From Siphonodentalium dalli (taxonomy: Eukaryota; Mollusca; Scaphopoda; Gadilida; Siphonodentaliidae): 64,000 nucleotides of DNA. The stretch spans positions 132,683,990 through 132,747,989 of the forward strand of contig CP136067.1 in NCBI GenBank assembly GCA_032622095.1. The letters run 5' to 3'. Shown here one piece after another: positions 11,487 through 23,229 of the stretch (position 1 is the stretch's first letter; each line of letters begins with the position of its first letter). Made by a program: the position numbers and the translations under genes. The notes below the pieces were generated by a model. The model searched no databases. It was not told the DNA's origin and saw only the letters and a program-made list of their open reading frames with translations.

Positions 11487-11493
11487 AGTTTCC
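11487..11493. repeat. Right target-site duplication of the LINE
   Basis: AGTTTCC here matches 6973-6979 exactly. Sequence to the right (TCGTTTCATAGAGAAGAATG) aligns with the equivalent part of the downstream repeat unit near 11636, which supports the boundary. Confidence 0.7.
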
Positions 11494-11554
11494 TCGTTTC
11501 ATAGAGAAGAATGTGTATCAACTTTGTGGAAATCGGCGTTAAACAGGTGAATTA

Positions 11555-11760
11555 ATTCTTGTGCACCTCTCCCCTTCCATGCATCCCTGACTCAAATAGC
11601 GCCACTATTGACGTCTGTAAACCACACCATTAGATTCCTCATGGAGATGATTATGTATAAGTTTGGTGGAAATAGGCGACAATTTTTGTTCTGCCCTTCT
11701 CCCCTTTTGTGCCCCTGACAACAACGGCGTCACTTTAGAAAATTCTAACCCGCACTATCT
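11555..11760. repeat. Downstream units of the repeat hit by the LINE
   Basis: Two partial units: 11557-11645 and a more diverged one at 11690-11745. Both carry CCTGACTCAAATAGCG or CCTGACAACAACGGCG next to a CTCTCCCCTT-like stretch, as at 6900-6979. Confidence 0.65.
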
Positions 11761-11855
11761 TATCCATTATCTTTCTTGTAAAAAAAATACCAAAATAGAC
11801 CTCTCTATTGTTATCGAGATGGTCCCTGTAAATTGTTATGGAACAGACATTGGCA

Positions 11856-11885
11856 AATATATATATATATATATATATATATAGC

Positions 11886-11916
<31 letters not shown>

Positions 11917-11917
11917 T
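11856..11917. repeat. (AT)n microsatellite
   Basis: About 60 bases of almost pure AT dinucleotide, interrupted by AGCTAT and AAAT. The segment after it up to 12260 contains no recognised gene. Confidence 0.95.
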
Positions 11918-12369
11918 TCACAGTTTAAAGTAACCTGTGCACAGTTATATGTATGGTCCAAGAATAACATGAGACATCATAGTGTCAAGGGAGACAACCC
12001 AGCTTTACACAACGTCATTTCCTGGGCGCATTTAGCTTGCATCGGAAGTGATCAACGTAGAAATCTTCCTTCCGGGTTCGGCGTATTCTGTTTGCTGAGA
12101 ACAGTTTTTGGAATGGGAAGATCAAATATTGATTCTTTCCACATTCATCCAAATGTTCACTCAGTGAAATTTTGCGATATTCTGGATGATTTATCTCGAA
12201 CACCAACTGTATATACACGCAAAAGAATTTTTCCCGACTAATATCAGTGACCATATTATCCACACCAGGGCACTCGGATATACGCGGAATTCTGTTCTTT
12301 ATTTGGCTGTTGGATTGTGGGACTTTTATGAATTTTGCTTAATCCGTAAGAGCTGCATTTCATCTCAAA

Positions 12370-12570
12370 TTTTGTGAGATATTCGGCTTCTTTATCAGTT
12401 AGGCATTTAGAGAACTTTGTGACAAACTTCTCCTCATTTGTAGGAAGTGTCTTGTAAAAACGATCGTCCAAGAGTGTATCTTCCGATTTGTCGGCATAGT
12501 CGGACGCTTCCATAATCACCAGTGCACCTCCGTTGTCTGCTCTTTTACAAACAATAGTGTTGTCAGAACA
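12370..12570 (-). pseudogene. Penelope-like element reverse transcriptase, N-terminal fragment
   Basis: The minus-strand frame reads CKRADNGGALVIMEASDY, then DDRFYKTL, and ends in YGLSKIHKSP. These match the order of motifs at the start of Penelope-like RTs as I know them: (K)ADKGGAVVV..DY, a ..FYKxL segment, and FYxLPKIHKP. The frame is open over about 160 codons, but the RT-like part is only about 65 residues. The RT catalytic core and any GIY-YIG endonuclease are absent. Upstream on that strand it runs into an unrelated satellite (12588-13080). It is a relic. The alternative, a DIRS- or group-II-like RT, is less likely given the KIHK motif. Confidence 0.65.
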
Positions 12571-12587
12571 AAGGCGATTTTTTGAAC

Positions 12588-13080
12588 AGCTGGATGGGCG
12601 TATGTGACCCAGTTTGTGATTTCTAGATGGACTGGTGGCAGCACAAGAATACACAAGGATAGCCCCGTGGCTGATGTGATTATGCATACTTATTGGAATT
12701 TGGCAACGAGAAATTGTTAATTTCCTCCACGCACGACTTACACCCAATTTTGGAACAGCTGGACAGGTTAATTGTGACCTAGTTTTTTATTTTGAGATGA
12801 ACTAGTAGCGGCACAAAACGAATCCAGAACAATAGCCTCGTGGCTGCTATGGTTATGCCTACGCAGGCGATTTAGCAACGAAAACTGACCTTTTTTTCAT
12901 TATGTTGACCCCATGCACGACTTACGCCCAATTTTGAACAGCTGGACGAGCGTATGTGACCTGGTTTGTGATTTCTAGATGGACTAGTCGCGGCACAAGA
13001 AGAATCCAGAAAGGATGGCACCGTAGCTGCTGTGATTATGCATACATACATGTGGGCGATTCAGTAACGATTGTTATCAT
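12588..13080. repeat. Satellite, about 170-182 bp unit, three copies
   Basis: CAGCTGGA marks unit starts at 12588, 12756 and 12939. Each unit continues through a GTGACC..GTTT, GATGGACTAGT, GCGGCACAA and GTGGCTG..GATTATGC-like block and ends with a CACGACTTACGCCCAATTTT phrase. The units have diverged by many substitutions and indels. Phrases such as CATGCACGACTT and GCGATTTAGCAACGA also occur in the satellite at 15.9-16.6 kb, so the two arrays are related. Confidence 0.8.
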
Positions 13081-13479
13081 ATTATGAGAACTGGGAACTA
13101 GAAACGGTCTGGGAATTAGTAACGGAATTCATGGAACTTGTGTAAGGGCAGTTATGAAGCTACTCACAAACTCACAAACAACCTTCAACAGCATTACAGC
13201 ACAATACATTGGGTTGATACAGTGCAATGCTAATATGGGTGAATCTGTGTTTTAAAAAAAATAAGAATTAAAAGATTATTTAGCTGGTTTTGAATGAGAT
13301 GATATATACCGTACCACGGTGCCACACACCAATGCAAACTGTATGTACTCTATATATGTAGACATCAGAGGCTACATAGGTGAACCTGTACCTCCCTGGT
13401 GTTACTTGTAACAATCTTAGTCGACGAATCTTAATGCGCATGGAATTATACCTGCTAAAAAATGGCACCTAATCATATC

Positions 13480-13720
13480 GTTATCTCCTAAAATTTTGTG
13501 GACCGAACAATGAAGAGCATGTTTTGGATAATTCATGTTTCCGATTGGTGGGAAAATAATGTGGGGACCGTGGATATAATCTAGGAATCTGGTACTGATA
13601 TAAACGGCGCGGCAATGCCGATAGTTGTGTGGTTTAGAATAATTCAAGTGTCCGATGGGTGGTCGAGTTGGATTGTCTTCATCTAGAAATTATACACTGA
13701 TATGACCGTCGCAAATCATA
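13480..13720. repeat. Diverged direct repeat, about 120 bp, two copies
   Basis: GATAATTCATGTTTCCGATT (about 13528) and GAATAATTCAAGTGTCCGAT (about 13637) begin matching stretches that both run into a CTAG.AAT..ACTGATAT segment. Flanking sequence at 13090-13480 and 13720-15900 shows no gene I recognise; it holds (GATGA)n near 15015 and overlapping short ORFs. Confidence 0.55.
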
Positions 13721-15919
13721 TTAAATAAATGTCCATGGAGACGGTGGCTAACTGAAGGATTGGATATGTCCGGAATAAATGTCATCATCCGGAAACCTCA
13801 AATGTTGAAAATCAAGAAAATTCGTCAAACTAGGGGCCATAATTGAGGTAGAAAAGATCGGATAAGCCTGGTTTTCGAACTCGTCCAAGATATTTTTTTA
13901 AAACAGCTCTTACGCAAAACATTGTTAAAATCGTTTAATATTTGTTCAAGTTATTGCGCTAACGAGCTAGAAAAGTCGGCAAAAATGACAAGAACTCGAC
14001 AAAAATGGTTCCAACCAAACTCAGAATTGCAGGTTCCAACGATGTTTAATATCTGTGCCAAATTAAAAAAAAAAATGGAAAAGGACGGAATATGTACACA
14101 GGCTCGGGCTAAAGTTGGGTCCCAGGATGTATGATGCTATGTCAAAAATGTTTTCTATTAAATATGTATGGCAGTGTGCGTTTTAGTCATGGTTTGGACG
14201 ATGAAACCATTTCTTTGTGATAGATGCCAATATTAATCAATTAATTTGCAATTGAGTTAAAGGGAGGTAAAAGCTATTCTGCATCATAAGTTTCAAGATC
14301 TATCCAAGTAGACCCACGGAGAGTCGATAAACCTAGCGGTATTTTCAATTAGGAGATTACTTTCAACAGAACATTGTATGTCAGTATCTATAGAGTGATT
14401 TTTAATCACCTCTCCAATTATGTTCGCTGGCGATCACAATATGCCACCAGTCTCATAAGATTAATATATGGATTTCCAGAATAACAGGTGCGCCTTGGGT
14501 GGTAAAAGCCTTTTGTATTTATCACATTGAGTGCTTCTTTCAACGGTTTACATTTCAACATCAGGCTCCCTTCCTGCTGAAACGTTGACGAGCGACACAT
14601 GCCAATCGATATAGGTATCGCTGGGCATGTATTGACAAGGCTGAAATATATAGCTCCAGTCTTATAATTGATGCTACGTACTCAGAATGACAATGCTTTC
14701 ATGAAATTCCTATCCGATTGATTATTACAATACAAATTGGCATTGTCTTGGAGAATGACTATATACATATATTGCATATTTTGGTTATACATGTTGGAAT
14801 CGTTGTCCGACTTAAGTTGGCTGAATATGAGGCACATATAAATTGCTAGTTTTTGTGAGGTAATGAACACATAGATATATTAGGTACAAGTCTTTATTGC
14901 GTTGTGAATGAGATAAGCAGTGTATACAAATATGATGATCAAGAGTCGCCGCAAAGTGAGGTCCCCGAACGGGTGATGTCTGGCAAGGGTGTTGCATGGA
15001 GAAGCATACTAACCTCGAGATGAGATGAGATGAGTCTAGTGAAAGCATGAGGTGATGGGATGTGGTTGTTTCTTATATACTATTTGGGATGCATATTAGA
15101 TGAGGCGTTTGGCAATACACATCGGGATTGGTTCCTCCGTTATGGTCATCTCCCTTGACCATATTTGGGAGCCATCTTCATTGTGTGTATGTCTACGCTG
15201 GGAGTAAGACGTGTGAGGTTTCGTTAAGAACCGAACACGAATATCTGAGTTTGGGGGTTTATATATTGGGACATTCGTATAGTTTGAATCAAGTTGTGAG
15301 ATTATAATGGGTCGTTATCTCACATTTCCGGGTGACATCCTGTCTGAGTGTAAACAAGAAGTCAAGACTGTCACCGTATAATCAACTTGTATTATATCAC
15401 ATATGTCTCCCACCCGTGTAAGATTTTTAGTGTATACTTAATGCAGATATAAACAAATAAAAATACCGTATACATGAAGATGTTGTCCGTGTGGGATGAG
15501 GTGTGTTGACAATTAATTTGGAAATGCCGCGCCACCTCATACATGTACTATAGGCTATAGTCCCGGCTTTGGACAATGGGTCGATAGTCGGTGTGACTAT
15601 ACAGAGCGTTTGGGATTTCAAGTGGGTTTCGCTGATCTCCTCGTGGTATACCTGCCAGTGTCTTGGGTTCTGGGACTTCTCTTCCCGATATCGTGACGTC
15701 GTATCGTTTATACCACTATAGACATGGCAGAAAATCACCACCATCTGCTCCTCTGTTATTTAAACAATTAAATCGACAATATGGATAGAGAAACCCCAGA
15801 TCCATCAGGACCTAATACTCATACGTATTTTCAACAACAGACTGGGAGATGTTACAAAAAACAAAGAAATGTTTTTGAAAACCGTTTCGCAGCCCATAAA
15901 CATGATTACGTAGCTAGAA

Positions 15920-16615
15920 GCATGGCGGCCTCCGGGGAATCCTTGCATTTTCATGCGGTGCCACTCGGTGGGCGTCCATGGGACAGGGACGCAACCATAT
16001 AACCCCTTCCAAATGTTCGATAATTGGGCTGAAGTCGTGCACGGAGCTCAACATTGCAATTTTTGTTGCTAAATCGGCTGCGTGGCCAGAACCATTGCAG
16101 TCACAAGGGAATCCTTAGGTGTATATATGGTCGTGCCCATGTCATATATAAGATGCCCGCTCGGTGGCACCGCACGGAAATGCCAGGATTCCAGGGTGGC
16201 CGCCATGGTTCTGGCTACGCAGCCGATTTAGTAACAAAACGTGCTATTTGGTCTCCATGCACGAATTCAGACCAATTTTCGAATATTTTGAAGGGGCTAT
16301 ATAGTCAGGTCCATGTCATATAGATGCCCGCTGGGTGGCACCGCACGAAAATGCAAGAATTCCCGGTGGCCGCCATGGATCTGGCTACGCAGCCGATTTA
16401 GTATCAAAAGGGTCTATTTTGACACTCCATGCACGACTTCAGCCCTATTTTCGAAAATATGGAACGGGTTATATGGTTGCCTCCCTGTCCTATATAGATG
16501 CCCGATGTGTGGCACCGCATGAGAATTCAAAGGTTCCCTTGTGACTGCCATGGTGCTGGCCACGCAGCCGATTTAGCAACAAAAAGTGCAATGTTGAGGT
16601 CCATGCACGATACAT
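15920..16615. repeat. Satellite, about 175 bp unit, with one inverted unit
   Basis: Direct units begin near 16140, 16315 and 16488 at ATATA(TA)GATGCCCG and contain GGTGGC(A)CCGC, GGCCGCCATGG, CTGGCTACGCAGCCGATTTA and CCATGCACGA. The stretch 15922-16110 is the same unit in reverse orientation (GCGGCC..., CGGTGCCAC, then AAATCGGCTGCGTGGCCAGA). The array therefore has a head-to-head junction near 16110. Confidence 0.8.
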
Positions 16616-16703
16616 ATATCATATTTTTATCAAGATAAAATGATCACGAAACCGTTGGGGTTAAACAAAATTAATAATGATTTCCATATTACTACGGGAC
16701 ATT

Positions 16704-17610
16704 TACTAGGGTTGGGGCAACTGTTCAAAAACTGGTTCCTTGTATACTTTTTTAGTAGAAGCATGGCATGCATATTTTCAACATCGGAAGGGTTGTGATA
16801 AACAAAATTGCACTCTATTCCAATGTTTTAATGTCACGTGATCTCCAAATCCAAGATGGCTGCCGTCTTAAGCAAAAATCAGGATATTTTCGAGGATTTG
16901 TGTGCATGTTTTTGACCAAATCTACTCCAAATAGCCGCCATATATCCCCAAATAATCCGGTTCACTTGCCTTTATTGTTTCCTGTTCTGTCGAAACAGCA
17001 GATGTGCTCAGGAAGGTTGGAGTTAACATTGTGGGTTGTTTAACTCAGATACAATATAGATTTATAACATTGTACGCAAGACCCGATATAGTTGAAAACG
17101 GTCATTGTTCATTTTGCCGTTAGAGCTGTATGGCTAGTTAACCTTCATCAATTTTGTTCTATATCTAACTCTATGGTTAATTGACATTCATCAAACACCT
17201 TAAAGACAATACAAGGAATGAAATAGATTTCACTATGATGTTGGTGTGATTTAATGTGGTTTAATGTCACGTGACCTCTATGGTTGTCAGATACAATATA
17301 GATTTATAACATTGTACACAAGACCCGATGTAGTTGAAAACGGTCATTGTTCATTTTGCCGCTAGAGCTGTATGGCTCGTTAACCTTAATAAATTTTGTT
17401 CTATCTCTAACTCTATGGTTAATTAACATTCATCAAACACCTTAAAGAAAATACAAGGAATGAAATAGATTTCACTAGTGTGGGGGCAACTGTTCAAAAA
17501 CTGATTCCTTGTATACTTTTCGTAGTAGCAGCATGGCATGTGCATTTTCAACATCAGGATGGCTTGTGCTAAATAATTGGACTGTATTCCAATTTTCAAT
17601 GTCAATCGAC
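16704..17610. repeat. Composite local duplication with offset of about 242 bp
   Basis: The segment 17046-17236 (CAGATACAATATAGATTTAT... to the FCACTA-coding end ATTTCACTA) recurs at 17288-17478 with few differences. It is bracketed by an outer pair: GGCAACTGTTCAAAAACTG at about 16717 and again at about 17486, each continuing for roughly 120 bp. The layout outer-inner-inner-outer indicates successive duplications. Confidence 0.75.
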
Positions 17611-17619
17611 TAATCGAAT

Positions 17620-18170
17620 GTACAGCATAAGAAACTCATATGACATCCAAGTATTAAGAATAAAGTTATTCACCACCCTGCCAACCCACCAACCAATACA
17701 TAATTTCAGATCGCAGATTTTTATTCGAAATTCGACTTCCAGTTCTATGAAATGATTGTTTATGAATGAAGGATCGTCTAATCAAATACAAAAAATTAGA
17801 AACTTATCTACGTCGGAGTTTAAAGACTAATGTTATTCGCCACTCCAAGTTTGAAGAATAAAGTTATTCGCCACCCCCACCCAATTCAGATCGAAGATTT
17901 TTGTTTCGCAATTCCAGTTCTAAAAATGATTGTTTTTGATTGAAGGATTATCTAATATTATGCACAAAATAACAAACTCATATGACATCCAAGTATTGAG
18001 AATAAAGTTATTCGATACCCCCCCCCCCCCCCAGCCCACACCCAACATCTTACAGAATTTCTTATCGCAGATTTTTGTTCGTAATTCCACTTCCAGTTCT
18101 ATAAAATGATTGTTTATGATTGAAGGCGTCTAATCTAATGCACAAATAGTGGGGCGGATAGATGACAAAA
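17620..18170. repeat. Diverged satellite, about 160-180 bp unit, three copies
   Basis: AATAAAGTTATTC with a following C-rich CACC tract recurs at about 17660, 17860 and 18000. Each copy is followed by TTTCAGATCG.AGATTTTT..TTCG and AAATGATTGTTTATGAATGA-like blocks. A run of about 14 C at 18018-18032 lies in the third copy. 18170-19340 holds nothing I can name. Confidence 0.7.
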
Positions 18171-19349
18171 TCGTAAACTTGACACGCATGATTGTACTAC
18201 ATAAAAAAATAAGACATTTTGGACAGCACACTACATGGTGGTTTGATTGTGTTATTCAATTGTCATTTATACTCCAAGGAATGTACTAGTTTAACCTACA
18301 TGCATGGACTGTAGTTATATTTGTTGTCGGTCTTCTCTTTGGCTGTTTTCATTTCATAGTCAGTTATGGTGATATGTGAAACTCTCACGATCCAGAACAA
18401 ATCATTTAGTGAAAATGTATTGCTGTCCCGATTTAAGCAAAACATGCGTCTATGTCTTAGTGCACTTTATTGTATCAAATAATTAATATCATGTCATGCC
18501 ATGTCCCATCCAATTATTTCAATCCGTGTGTGTAGGTTTATACACTGAAAATGTATTTTGAAGATTTAAAATCAGATGGTGGTCATGTCATTCCCATGTA
18601 TGGATTTTGTCTTGGAGAGATCAACAGGAAGTTATCGACAAATATAACTGCACTGTGGTTCCCTGTCTGCATTTAAATCGTCAACACACCTCTGTAACTG
18701 GCTGAACCGGTTTTCATTGTTTTCAAAAATAAAAACACGTTCGATACTAAGTCCCCGGAAGACTGCTAATTTCTGAAGTTGTCATACATTACAATCCTAC
18801 CCCAACAGCGTGAATAACCGTGACAATTGTGTCCTCAAGAACAAAAACACATTGGAGGGGGGTGGCAGTCTTCGATTTTTTTTATTGGTTATGGCACAGT
18901 ATGGTGTGGACGGCTGTTTCCTAAGTGTTGCAAGTGACACGTTAACGGCTACTCTTTTGGCGGCGATCAGTAGACACAAAACAATAAACAAATGTGTTCG
19001 TTACAACTTGTTCTATCTAGTTACTTAACCCACAACAGCGGTTCTGGGGTTAGGACGAAAAGTTGCGAACGGACGGACGGATAGATAGACAGATCTCATA
19101 ATATGTCTCTATAAACATACATGTAAACACACCAACTTTTGTCTTTTCGGGTAAAGCATCTTGCGGAATACCACAAAGTGGTGAAACTCGCGTCGAGAGA
19201 CATGTCCTTTGGCAGATTTGTTTAAACGCAGAATAAGAATGTATTAATAGTAGGAGTAGAGGAAATTTGAGCCTCACTGCCACATATTCACGATCACCTA
19301 TATTGACTGGCTAATGTCGCTTTTTACCGATCCAGCAGGAAGAGAACTT

Positions 19350-20243
19350 TTAATGTTTAATTGAAAAACTTTGAATGAATAACTCGACACGACAAACACA
19401 AAGGGCGCTTACTACCTCCAAGACACGCCTGTTGTGTTGTGATGTTGTAGATCGCTCATATGAGGTTGGTGGCCTTTTGTTGTCGTTCGATTGTTGTGAA
19501 AGGTCAGATTTGGAGAGTGGTCCAAAATTATCCTTTAGTTTATCAAACAACGTTCTATTGAAATTAAATTTCTATGGGAAATACCATAATGCCTATCGAA
19601 GCTCTCCAGGTCTACCTTGATAATGACTTTGCTTAGAATAAACTAGAACAATAAACCGTTAAATTTGCGAAACACAATGACAATTAAATTTTCTAGAAGG
19701 ATGTAGCCTTTATGTCTTTTGCAAAGAAACTGGCTGATATTGACCACTTTTACACACTAATTGGTTAATTATTCTAACATCCGATCCAAGACTAACAACT
19801 CGCAAACTCTAAAATATTTTTAAAAAACGTTGAATGAGTTACTAAACACGACAAGCACAAAGGGCGTTTACTGTCCAAGACATACCTGTTGTTTTGTGAT
19901 GTTGTATATGTCTCTTATGAGACTGGTGCCCTTTTTGTCGCTGGATTATCGCGAGAGATCAGAATTGGAGAGGGGTCCATAATTAGCCGTTGGTTTATCA
20001 AACAACGTTCTATTGACATTAACGTTCTATAGGAAAGGCCATAGTACTCATAGAAGCTCTCCAAATCTACTTGGAAAATTGCTTTGTCTGGAATAGACTA
20101 GAAGATTAAACGGTGAAATTTGCGCACAATGGCATTCAAATTGTGAGAAGGATGTAGGCTTACGTCTTTTGCAAAGTAACTGGCTAATATTGACCACTTT
20201 TACAAACTAATTGGTTGATCGTTCTAACGTCCGAACCAGTTAT
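19350..20243. repeat. Tandem duplication, unit about 455 bp
   Basis: CAACGTTCTATTG at 19548 and 20003 is one of many anchors that give a constant offset near 455 bp. Both copies start at a TTGAATGA(A/G)T.ACT..ACACGACAA phrase and end at CACTAATTGGTTAAT / AACTAATTGGTTGAT. Divergence is moderate, so the duplication is not recent. Short ORFs across it are opened by chance and not conserved between copies. Confidence 0.8.
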
Positions 20244-20511
20244 TCATGAACTATAACACATTTGACGAATATGGCATTGCATGAGCATCCATGTATGCAT
20301 TTCCAATGGCCTAGCGCCCAATTAGAACATTAACATAAAACGGATTTAGTGGTAAGCTAATATATTTGTCGGAAGTGATTTCAATGTTCATTAAATATTA
20401 TGATTATGTATATATATCCACAGGTTTATAATTATGATGACTAGTACACTTGCTTGAATACATAATGCTATCATGAGAATGAGTATCGATGAGCATGCCA
20501 ATCACAATTAG

Positions 20512-20898
20512 TTGTCATCGATAGCAACATCCAGTAAGTTGGCCTCTTATCGTATTATCAAGACCTCATGTGAACGAGAAAGTTACCTATCAATAACAAA
20601 CCACCGGGTCGTGCAAAGCATCCTTCTTTTCCGAACGAGGAACCATAGACTCTCAATAGAATATGGCACGTGGACCAATGCCCCATATTCGGATAGATTA
20701 TGTGCCCTCTGCAACTCAGAAATATGCGACGAGTATCATGTAATCCTTAAATGTATTGAACCCCAAGACATACGCGTACAATGCCTGGGGCCATACTATT
20801 ATCGGAAACCAAACGCTAACAAGTTAGCAGCACTATTCAATAACCACAACAGAAGAATTACCAAGAATCACTCAGTTTTTATAAAAAAAGGTCATTGA
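20512..20898 (+). pseudogene. LINE ORF2 C-terminal fragment
   Basis: The frame includes LLFRTRNHRLSIEYGTW followed by RLCALCNSEICDEYHVILKC, a CX2C..HX4C arrangement. This closely parallels the end of the LINE at 2988-4308 (KLRTANHKLPIECARW and CTICGEYLGDEYHLVIIC). Only the last 120 or so residues remain; endonuclease and RT are missing. It is a second truncated member of the same LINE group, on the opposite strand. The frame ends at a stop soon after the zinc motif, in line with the family. Confidence 0.75.
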
Positions 20899-22623
20899 TA
20901 TATTTCGGAACTCTTGAGGCTACATTTTCGGACAAACAAGTACCCCCCCCCCCCCTTCAAAATATACCGCTATAATATACTTGTTTCTGACACATGTACC
21001 AACATTTTATGAAGAAGGACCCCAACACCAATACAGTAGTTTATGGCTGCAGATGCGCTTATTTGATAAGCACAACAAGTAATACAATCTGATTCCTCTT
21101 GAGGCTTAATCACTTAAACCATTCAAAATCCATATCCATTGACCGAACACGCAACCATTACGCCGAAATTAATAACAATAACCCTATATATCTATCAGAC
21201 AAAATATAAATATAAAAGAAGCATCTTTCCCTTCCCGCGCTCTCTCTCTCTCTATTCTCCATATATATACCTTGTCTTTCACTCTATATTATCTCTCTCT
21301 ACGTCTGTCTTACATATAATGTTTGTGTTCTATTGAAATAGTGTTCAACTATCCTTTCCCAGTGTTCAGTCAGTCGAATTTTTCAAAGCAATCAAACAGA
21401 AACAAAAGGCCCATTGCCTATTTTTAAAAACTTAATGTCGTTATCGCGATATATAACTTGAACAAACGTCGACCGATTTGATGCATATTTGATAAACGGA
21501 TTTTTCATAGCAATATCTCGGTCGTTCTCGCAAAACGGATGTTTTACCTGAGATATGGATTTTAAATTGTGTACTTGAGTAATCCCAGGGCGACAACTTT
21601 AAAGCACTTCAACTAAACTGATCCCTGTTCTACGACAATATCTGGAAATAAATAAAAACATCGATGTTCAACTGTTGTTAAATATATATTATTATTATTA
21701 TTGGCGTACATGCGTCCTATTACCATACTGTTGGGGATAGCATTTTGAATCTACCCATATATAAAATTTATATGTTCTCACAAGTATATGACCCAATCAA
21801 AATAGATGCACAGCGAACAGTTTTTATGAGGTTTCTGGTCATTAGCAATACATAATGTATATATATATGACAAACAACATGTGATTCACCAAAACGGTTG
21901 CCATGCCAACGGTGTACGTTATTCGGATCATATCCAAAATGATATATAATGGTGTGATATACATGTGTGCCAACTGCGATGCTTTTATCATAACATTGAC
22001 GATTGTGTCCTCTTTCCACCCAACTAATGGTGTGGCCATTGTCTATCGGGAAGAGCAATTTCTAATTTTAAGGGTCGCCAATTGGCCTGGTCACATATTT
22101 CGTAAAAGCTCTCACACAAGTAACAATCAGCCTATGGATAAGATATGTATCTCAAAACAAAGGCTATGATCTCCAGAATGTAACAAAGATCAATATGATG
22201 CAATAAATTGAGAAAGGTTCCTCATAAAGACAAATAATAGCACATGAAGTGATAAAACACTTGACCTTTCATAGTCACCTTGACTCTTGAGATCAGTGCT
22301 GGAGGTTCGTCTTGGAGAATGTATGCATGCAAGTATTACTATATAACCATATCGACCAACAAATCCACCGTTGTCACTAAAATAATTCACATATGATCAT
22401 TTTCCAGAATTCTCAGAAACCACATACTGTTGCTATGGTAACGCCATTTTTGAGGCTACTAATCGATAAGAAGCTTATCAACAATGGTTTCCAATGTCTC
22501 CAGTATATGGGATTTACGATTAACTACATTGCACAAAATCCCCAATTTTGTTTACGAAACCCATTTTTTTATACAAATGACAGGCTACTATGAAGAAAGT
22601 TGGAGTGTGACATGGACCGATCG
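20899..22623. other. Non-coding stretch with simple repeats and an X-box-bearing repeat
   Basis: Includes a C-run (20943-20955), a (CT)n tract (about 21240-21253), (ATT)n at about 21690-21705, and at 21885-22030 a diverged copy of the dispersed repeat also seen at 6.73-6.85 kb and 24.29-24.46 kb. No gene recognised. Confidence 0.5.
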
Positions 22624-22636
22624 TCCTGAAGCATCC

Positions 22637-22944
22637 GGAGCCTCGGTGGCTCAATCGGTTAGGGGTACAACTCCAAGCCGTTTCACCATCCAGCGCTGGC
22701 GATAAGGGTTCAAATCCTCATGTTTCCGTCGTGGACTTTGTAGCTCGAAATCGTTACCTGGTGGAGTTACCAGTTACTCGCCGATGGCCGGTGGTTTGCC
22801 GCACATGGTTGACGAGTTTATCAGCCATTGAAATCACTGTTAGATTAGTCGCAAGTATGCCGACTTCCTCCACCACTAAAACTGGCATTGTTGTGAAAAG
22901 GCCTTAGTTGCTAAAGCGACAATAAACCCCAATCAATCAATCAA
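22637..22944 (+). mobile_element. tRNA-derived SINE
   Basis: The 5' part is tRNA-like with an internal RNA polymerase III promoter: box A TGGCTCAATCGG at 22647-22658 and box B GGTTCAAATCC at 22707-22717. A conserved-looking body follows (GACTTCCTCCACCACTAAAA at about 22861) and the 3' end is ATAAACCCC plus four AATC units. Flanks are a 13-bp target-site duplication with one mismatch: TCCTGAAGCATCC (22624-22636) and TCCTGGAGCATCC (22945-22957). Non-coding; it depends on a LINE for movement. The body resembles molluscan SINEs I remember, which is weak evidence on host taxonomy. Confidence 0.85.
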
Positions 22945-23069
22945 TCCTGGAGCATCCAAAGGTTGCCAAGAACTATTGCGATGTGGTTGCAAGAATGGAT
23001 GCAAAAACAATTGCAAATTTCTCGAGGGCATCATTACGCTGTACTGCTCCATGCAGTTGCAATTGCAAA

Positions 23070-23229
23070 TACAGTAATGCCCTAAGTAATCGACCCCTTA
23101 ACCACATCAGAAATATGGGTAATTTTCAGGATTTAGTCGGAAATAAATATCCATATTTCCGACTAAATCCTGGAAGTTACCCATAATTCTGCTGTGGTTA
23201 GGATGTCGATTACTTAAGGCATTACTGTA
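23070..23229. mobile_element. Palindromic TA-flanked MITE, copy 1
   Basis: Begins TACAGTAATGCCC and ends with GGCATTACTGTA. The whole 160 bp folds as one long inverted repeat through CCACATCAGAAATATGGGTA and GGATTTAGTCGGAAATA, with centre near 23150. The TA at both ends fits a Tc1/mariner-type target site. Two relatives lie at 30910-31042 and 31085-31217. Non-coding. Confidence 0.85.

Noticed and set aside
11856-11917. TA-rich tracts as origins or promoters
   Set aside because: Simple AT microsatellites with no associated motif or gene start.
22637-22717. A functional tRNA gene
   Set aside because: Box A and box B are present, but the acceptor stem and anticodon arm do not form properly. 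The sequence continues as a SINE with tail and target duplication.
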